Of a DNA stretch of 64,000 nucleotides, positions 60,297 to 64,000 are shown in pieces. The notes beneath the pieces were generated by a model, which did not search any database, was not told where the DNA came from, and saw only the letters and a list, made by a program, of their open reading frames with translations. The stretch is from NCBI RefSeq assembly GCF_031432315.1, contig NZ_JAVKGO010000006.1, forward strand, positions 62,001 through 126,000, in the 5' to 3' direction. Every line of letters begins with the position of its first letter. Position 1 is the stretch's first letter. This stretch comes from Serpentinicella sp031432315 (GTDB lineage Bacteria > Bacillota > Clostridia > Peptostreptococcales > Natronincolaceae). A program made the position numbers and the translations under genes.

Positions 60297-62249
60297 TTAA
60301 CTAATCAGTGTACCAGTTGGCATTTCATCTCCCGCCGTTGCTAAAACAAGTTTTTCATCGTTGGCTGCCGCCAGAATCATCCCCTGTGATTCTACACCTC
60401 TTAGTTTTACTGGTTTTAAATTCATCACCAAAATGACTTGTTTTCCTACTAGTTCCTCCAAGGTATAGTGCTGAGCAATACCGGAGACTACTTGACGAGT
60501 TTCATTTCCTACTTCTAGTTGTAGTACATAAAGACGATCTGCTTTTGGGTGTTTTTCTGCTTTTAGAACTTTTGCTGTTCTTAACTCTAGTTTGCTAAAA
60601 TCATCAATTGTTATTTCTTCTTTATGCTCCATCACTTCCACCTTTGCTTCATTCGGATTTAAGCTTTCAAGATATACTTCATTTTCTTCTTCAATTACTT
60701 TAATCTCTTTTTCTATATCTAATCTCTGAAATAAGCCTTCACCCTTAGCTACTTTTGTCCCTTCTGGTGTTTTACCAAAAGTTTGACTGTTTTCCCATAT
60801 CATCGTATTTTCATCTAACCCTAACTGCGTCCAAATTTTATTAGATGTATGCTCCATAAAAGGCTTGATTAGTATTGCAATGATCCTAATACTATCTACT
60901 AAGTTATATAGTACTTCGTTTAGGCGGGCTTTCTTGTCTACATCTTTACCTAAAATCCATGGTGTTGTTTCATCGATATATTTATTTGTACGTCTTATTA
61001 CTTTCCAGATTTCCTCTAATGCCTCATGAAATTGTAGCTTGTCCATTGCAGCTTCCACTTTTTTATAGGCATTAAGGGCAACTTGTTGAAGTTCTTGGTC
61101 TAAATCTTCTTTTTCGCCGGTTCTTTCAATTAATCCTTCGTTATATTTTTCTACCATGGCCACGGTTCTGCTCACCAAATTCCCTAAGTCATTAGCTAAG
61201 TCTGAATTTAGACGATTTAAGAAAATTCTATTTGTAAAGTTTCCATCTTGACCAAAGGTAAACTCTTTTAATAAGAAATATTTTAATGCGTCTATGCCAT
61301 ACCTTTCAATAATCGGCTCTGGGTATACAATATTTCCCTTTGATTTTGACATTTTATCCTGACCAAATAAAATCCATCCATGTCCATATACCATCTTAGG
61401 TAGTGGCTCACCTAATGCCATCAACATAGCTGGCCAAATAATTGTATGAAATCTTACTATTTCTTTTCCAACAATATGCACGTCGGCTGGCCAATACTTT
61501 TTATATTGACTATCATCATCACTACCATAACCTAAAGCAGTTATATAGTTAGATACCGCATCAAACCATACGTAAATAACATGCTTTTCATCAAAAGGCA
61601 CAGGAATTCCCCAGTTGAAGCTAGTACGAGACACACAAAGATCCTCTAATCCTGGCTTTAAAAAGTTGTTAAGCATTTCATTTTTTCTTGACTCTGGGTA
61701 GCATATTTCTGGATGATCTTCAAAATATTTAATTAATCTATCTTGATATTTTGAAATTTTAAAGAAATACGCTTCTTCTTTCGCTAGGTGTGCCGGTCTA
61801 TTGCAATCTGGACAACAACTTCCTTCTTTTAACTGAGTTTCTGTCCAAAAAGATTCGCAGGGGGTACAGTACCATCCCTCGTATTCACTTTTGTAAATAT
61901 CTCCTTGATCATATAGCTTTTGAAAAATCTTTTGTACACTCTTTTTATGGGCTTCATCGGTTGTTCTAAGAAATATATCATAGGATATTTCCATCCTATC
62001 CCATATTTTTTTAATATCTGCTACAATCTCATCTACATATTCCTTTGGTTTTTTCCCGTTTTTTTCCGCAGCTTCTTGTATTTTTTCTCCGTGCTCATCT
62101 GTCCCTGTTAAAAAGACCACATCGTGCCCTGTAAATCTTTTGAATTTTGATAAAGCATCAGCAGCAACGGTTGTATAGGTGTGCCCAATATGTAATTTTG
62201 CACTGGGATAGTATATTGGCGTTGTTACATAATAAGTTCCTTTTGACAT
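60297..62249 (-). CDS. metG: Methionyl-tRNA synthetase
   Basis: A 650-residue class I synthetase with the HIGH-like motif PSAKLHIGHTYTT (14-26), a zinc knuckle made by CTPCESFW and CCPDC (about 127-150), the KMSKSKGN motif near residue 300, an anticodon-binding domain (about 360-500) and a C-terminal tRNA-binding OB domain (about 548-650, LELRTAKVLKAEKHPKADRL). The gene lies behind a Met T-box leader, so it should respond to uncharged initiator or elongator tRNA-Met. tatD follows. Confidence 0.97.
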   Translation of the reverse strand: MSKGTYYVTTPIYYPSAKLHIGHTYTTVAADALSKFKRFTGHDVVFLTGTDEHGEKIQEAAEKNGKKPKEYVDEIVADIKKIWDRMEISYDIFLRTTDEAHKKSVQKIFQKLYDQGDIYKSEYEGWYCTPCESFWTETQLKEGSCCPDCNRPAHLAKEEAYFFKISKYQDRLIKYFEDHPEICYPESRKNEMLNNFLKPGLEDLCVSRTSFNWGIPVPFDEKHVIYVWFDAVSNYITALGYGSDDDSQYKKYWPADVHIVGKEIVRFHTIIWPAMLMALGEPLPKMVYGHGWILFGQDKMSKSKGNIVYPEPIIERYGIDALKYFLLKEFTFGQDGNFTNRIFLNRLNSDLANDLGNLVSRTVAMVEKYNEGLIERTGEKEDLDQELQQVALNAYKKVEAAMDKLQFHEALEEIWKVIRRTNKYIDETTPWILGKDVDKKARLNEVLYNLVDSIRIIAILIKPFMEHTSNKIWTQLGLDENTMIWENSQTFGKTPEGTKVAKGEGLFQRLDIEKEIKVIEEENEVYLESLNPNEAKVEVMEHKEEITIDDFSKLELRTAKVLKAEKHPKADRLYVLQLEVGNETRQVVSGIAQHYTLEELVGKQVILVMNLKPVKLRGVESQGMILAAANDEKLVLATAGDEMPTGTLIS

Positions 62250-62276
62250 TTTTTATTCCTCCTTTGTTTTTGCATA

Positions 62277-62316
62277 CAAAAAAACCCTCTCCCACAAATT
62301 TAGGGGCGAGGGTTAA
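62277..62316 (-). terminator. T-box terminator of metG
   Basis: On the minus strand AACCCTCGCCCC, a loop and GGGAGAGGGTT are followed by seven T residues, 28 bases before the metG start. Confidence 0.9.
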
Positions 62317-62540
62317 CTCTCGGTACCACCCTAGTATGCCAATACTGTTAAAAAGCAAAGGCCTCCTCGGTTCATTCACCTAGCATATTTAACGGATGCA
62401 AACCCGTAATGACCTAAACCAACGTCTCAGCCACAAAGCTCCGGGGCCATCTTCAGCTTGGATCATCGTACCGGTTTTCACCTTCCCCGGCTCTCTATAA
62501 CGATTCCTCACGCTTACTCTTCCCATCATAGCTAGTATTA
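62279..62540 (-). promoter_or_regulatory. T-box leader of metG (methionine)
   Basis: The minus strand carries the canonical T-box AGGGTGGTACCGAG (62332-62319) before the terminator. Stem I starts near 62528, with AGTA (62518-62515) and GAA of the loop-E motif, followed by GATGG, so ATG at 62450-62448 is the candidate specifier; a second ATG at 62466-62464 is an alternative. The distal arm GAGCCGGGGAAGGTGAAAACCGG is typical. Unlike the trp leader it has one terminator module. Confidence 0.9.
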
Positions 62541-62567
62541 CTTTATAATATTTGTATTATATATAAA

Positions 62568-62596
62568 AATATATATAAATATTCATTTTGTGTCAA
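62568..62596 (-). promoter_or_regulatory. Sigma-A promoter of the metG leader
   Basis: On the minus strand TTGACA (62596-62591), 17 bases and TATATT (62573-62568) predict a start near 62561, about 30 bases before stem I. Confidence 0.7.
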
Positions 62597-62611
62597 CTAT
62601 CTCTTTTATAA

Positions 62612-63382
62612 TTACCTTTCTACTGACGTCATATCCCGATTTTCTTTCGCCGCATAATAAAAATATGCTAATTGATTGGTTAGCCATATGCCTCCTACTA
62701 TTAAAATAGTAAGATTGCCTGTATGGAAGATAAACTTAATAAATAAGGTTGCAACGAATATCCACATTAATACATTTTGCATTGTTATAAATGCATGGTA
62801 GCCTACTTTGTATATATAAGTACGTTCAGCTTCATCACAGCTGTCTAACCAAACACTATGAAATTTAGTAGAAGTTGGGTCTCCTTTTTTCATTGGATCA
62901 TGTTCTTGTATAGACCGTACAATATGAACTTCTACAGCTGACTCAACAAATGACACTAAAAGAAAAATAATAAGAGAAGGCCAAAATAGTGGGTTTCTAT
63001 CATCAAAAGCTATACCAAACAACATAAAGCTTAGAATTAAATGTACACTATTTACAAGCAAGCTTGAATTAAGTAATTTATCTAACTTTTCATCGAATAA
63101 ATCCTGTTCTTCATCTGTTTCAATACGAGCTTCTTCCTTTAACCTTTTTGCTTTTTTAAGCCAATAGGAAACCATTCCATAAGTTAATATTGCTAGCCCT
63201 AATTGGACGTAAAAAATATTTTCGATAAAAAAATTAGCAAAATCAGAAAAAAGTGTATACCCTACGGTACTTTCTTTAATATAGAGCATACCTATCATTC
63301 CAATTGCCCCGCCTAATCCCCCTAGCACCATCCACAGTATTATTTTTAAATAATCTTTTTTATTTTGTTTCATTCTCTTCAT
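62612..63382 (-). CDS. DUF3169-like membrane protein
   Basis: A 256-residue protein with six or seven membrane helices and a charged cytoplasmic loop (about 73-105, KKAKRLKEEARIETDEEQ). The pairing with a small XRE regulator and the overall layout suggest the DUF3169 family, but I hold that name as tentative. The start overlaps the end of the XRE gene by 23 bases, so the two are translated together. Function is unknown; genes of this kind with XRE partners often respond to membrane or antibiotic stress. Confidence 0.7.
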   Translation of the reverse strand: MKRMKQNKKDYLKIILWMVLGGLGGAIGMIGMLYIKESTVGYTLFSDFANFFIENIFYVQLGLAILTYGMVSYWLKKAKRLKEEARIETDEEQDLFDEKLDKLLNSSLLVNSVHLILSFMLFGIAFDDRNPLFWPSLIIFLLVSFVESAVEVHIVRSIQEHDPMKKGDPTSTKFHSVWLDSCDEAERTYIYKVGYHAFITMQNVLMWIFVATLFIKFIFHTGNLTILIVGGIWLTNQLAYFYYAAKENRDMTSVER

Positions 63383-63581
63383 CCTCCTTATATTGAAATA
63401 TTTCCTCTACTTTCACTTCACAAATTTTAGCTAGTTTTAAGGCTAAGGTTACAGAAGGAGAATAATCCCCCCGTTCAATTAGACTAATTGTTTGTCTTGA
63501 AACACCAGCCAAACGTCCTAGCTCCCCTTGATTAATTCCAAGTCTAGCCCGGTGTACTTTTAAATTGTTAAACAAAGGCAT
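63360..63581 (-). CDS. XRE-family helix-turn-helix regulator
   Basis: A 73-residue protein consisting of one Cro/CI helix-turn-helix (about 5-60): RLGINQGELGRLAGVSRQTI is followed by SLIERGDYSPSVTLALKLA. It is of the short YozG-like type with the C-terminal VKVEEIFQY. AGGAGG lies upstream of the ATG. A palindrome between its promoter and its start suggests that it represses itself and the overlapping membrane-protein gene. Confidence 0.93.
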   Translation of the reverse strand: MPLFNNLKVHRARLGINQGELGRLAGVSRQTISLIERGDYSPSVTLALKLAKICEVKVEEIFQYKEDEENETK

Positions 63582-63623
63582 TTTTTTACCTCCTATTTAT
63601 AATGACAACTTATTTTTTCATTT

Positions 63624-63675
63624 TGACAATTTTTATTGTCATCGTTATTATAGTATCGACAAACAAAGTTGTCAA
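63624..63675 (-). promoter_or_regulatory. XRE operon promoter with operator palindrome
   Basis: On the minus strand TTGACA (63675-63670), 17 bases and TATAAT (63652-63647) form a consensus promoter. A perfect palindrome TGACAAT-TTTT-ATTGTCA (63624-63641) covers the start of transcription. Further GACA/TGTC half-sites lie near 63604, 63658 and 63671. Confidence 0.78.
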
Positions 63676-63759
63676 TATAAGATTAAAAATAAATTAATTT
63701 TCTCTAAAAAAAAATCCTATCATTACTTTTTAAGAATTACTTAGCGTAAACTATCCATT

Positions 63760-63788
63760 TTGTCTGCTTTTCTTTGTTATGATATTAT
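63760..63788 (+). promoter_or_regulatory. Possible promoter of the truncated right-end gene
   Basis: TTGTCT (63760-63765), 17 bases and TATTAT (63783-63788) would give a leader of about 165 bases before the ATG at 63961. I see no known riboswitch in that leader. Confidence 0.4.
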
Positions 63789-63960
63789 AAAGTAAAATTA
63801 GTATTTTATCCTTTGAAAAAGATGCTTTAAAAGCCTTGCTAATAAGCATTTTGTCTCTAGTTAAAAGATGAATCTAAAAAAAAGGTTTTAACATATGAAG
63901 CATTATAGCTAGTAAATCAACAATGTTCTATTCATTTTATTTGATTTCAGGAGGTATTAT

Positions 63961-64000
63961 ATGAAGCAATTTTTATTTTTTTTACTTGGGATTACCATGT
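63961..64000 (+). CDS. Start of a gene cut by the window edge
   Basis: An ATG with CAGGAGG seven bases upstream opens a frame starting MKQFLFFLLGITM, which looks like a signal peptide or first membrane helix. Only 13 codons are inside the window, so the product cannot be identified. Confidence 0.6.
   Translation, partial: MKQFLFFLLGITM

Noticed and set aside
62158..62383. Short frames over the metG leader
   Set aside because: The sequence is a T-box RNA on the minus strand, which explains the open frames.
1..64000. CRISPR arrays, tRNA or rRNA genes, insertion sequences, prophage genes
   Set aside because: I found no regularly spaced repeats, no cloverleaf-like CCA-ended sequence, no transposase or phage motifs in any frame.

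Overview
The window is a low-GC, gene-dense stretch from an endospore-forming, anaerobic Clostridia-type Firmicute. Sporulation genes (spoVT, spoVG, yabP, yabQ, ytrH, ytrI), two ferredoxin-dependent 2-oxoacid oxidoreductases, a superoxide reductase, an Agr-type peptide signalling locus and T-box leaders all fit an Alkaliphilus-like relative; that placement is my inference. I see no tRNA, rRNA, CRISPR array, insertion sequence or prophage.

Layout. 1-6.8 kb: an AI-2E family membrane protein, a paired DMT transporter, an M29 aminopeptidase and an ACT-protein/hom/thrB threonine operon. 6.9-13.8 kb: a complete trpEGDCFBA operon behind a T-box leader that carries two antiterminator/terminator modules in tandem. 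13.8-17.7 kb: a dUTPase-like protein, argH, a superoxide reductase and a patatin-like phospholipase. 17.9-26.7 kb: a single-chain pyruvate:ferredoxin oxidoreductase, an OFA-family transporter, and a five-gene 2-oxoacid oxidoreductase operon that begins with a CdhB-like subunit (CODH/ACS epsilon family) and sits behind a consensus sigma-54 promoter. 27-29.4 kb: an Agr locus with agrB, a 40-aa agrD missing from ordinary gene calls, a stand-alone multi-pass membrane protein and a GHKL kinase, with no response regulator; a perfect Spo0A box lies before agrB.

30.5-62.5 kb: mostly the conserved chromosomal block known from Bacillus subtilis (metS-tatD-yabE-rnmV-ksgA ... purR-spoVG-glmU-prs-pth-mfd-prsA-like-spoVT-yabM-yabO-yabP-yabQ-divIC-yabR). 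It differs by several insertions: an HU gene, a SpoIID-like lipoprotein, a mini PrsW-like membrane protein, murC, an Orn/Lys/Arg decarboxylase, a PepT-like peptidase, AbgT, ytrHI and clostridial proteins of unknown function. metG has its own Met T-box. 62.6-64 kb: a DUF3169-like membrane protein with an autoregulated XRE repressor, and the start of a truncated gene.

How it works together: amino acid supply (Trp, Thr, Arg, Met charging) is controlled by T-boxes; peptide, amino acid and 2-oxoacid catabolism feeds ferredoxin; and the Spo0A box plus candidate sigma-H, sigma-G and sigma-K promoters tie quorum signalling and the conserved block to sporulation. Many start codons here are TTG or GTG; where the Shine-Dalgarno position demanded it, starts were moved from the longest open frame.
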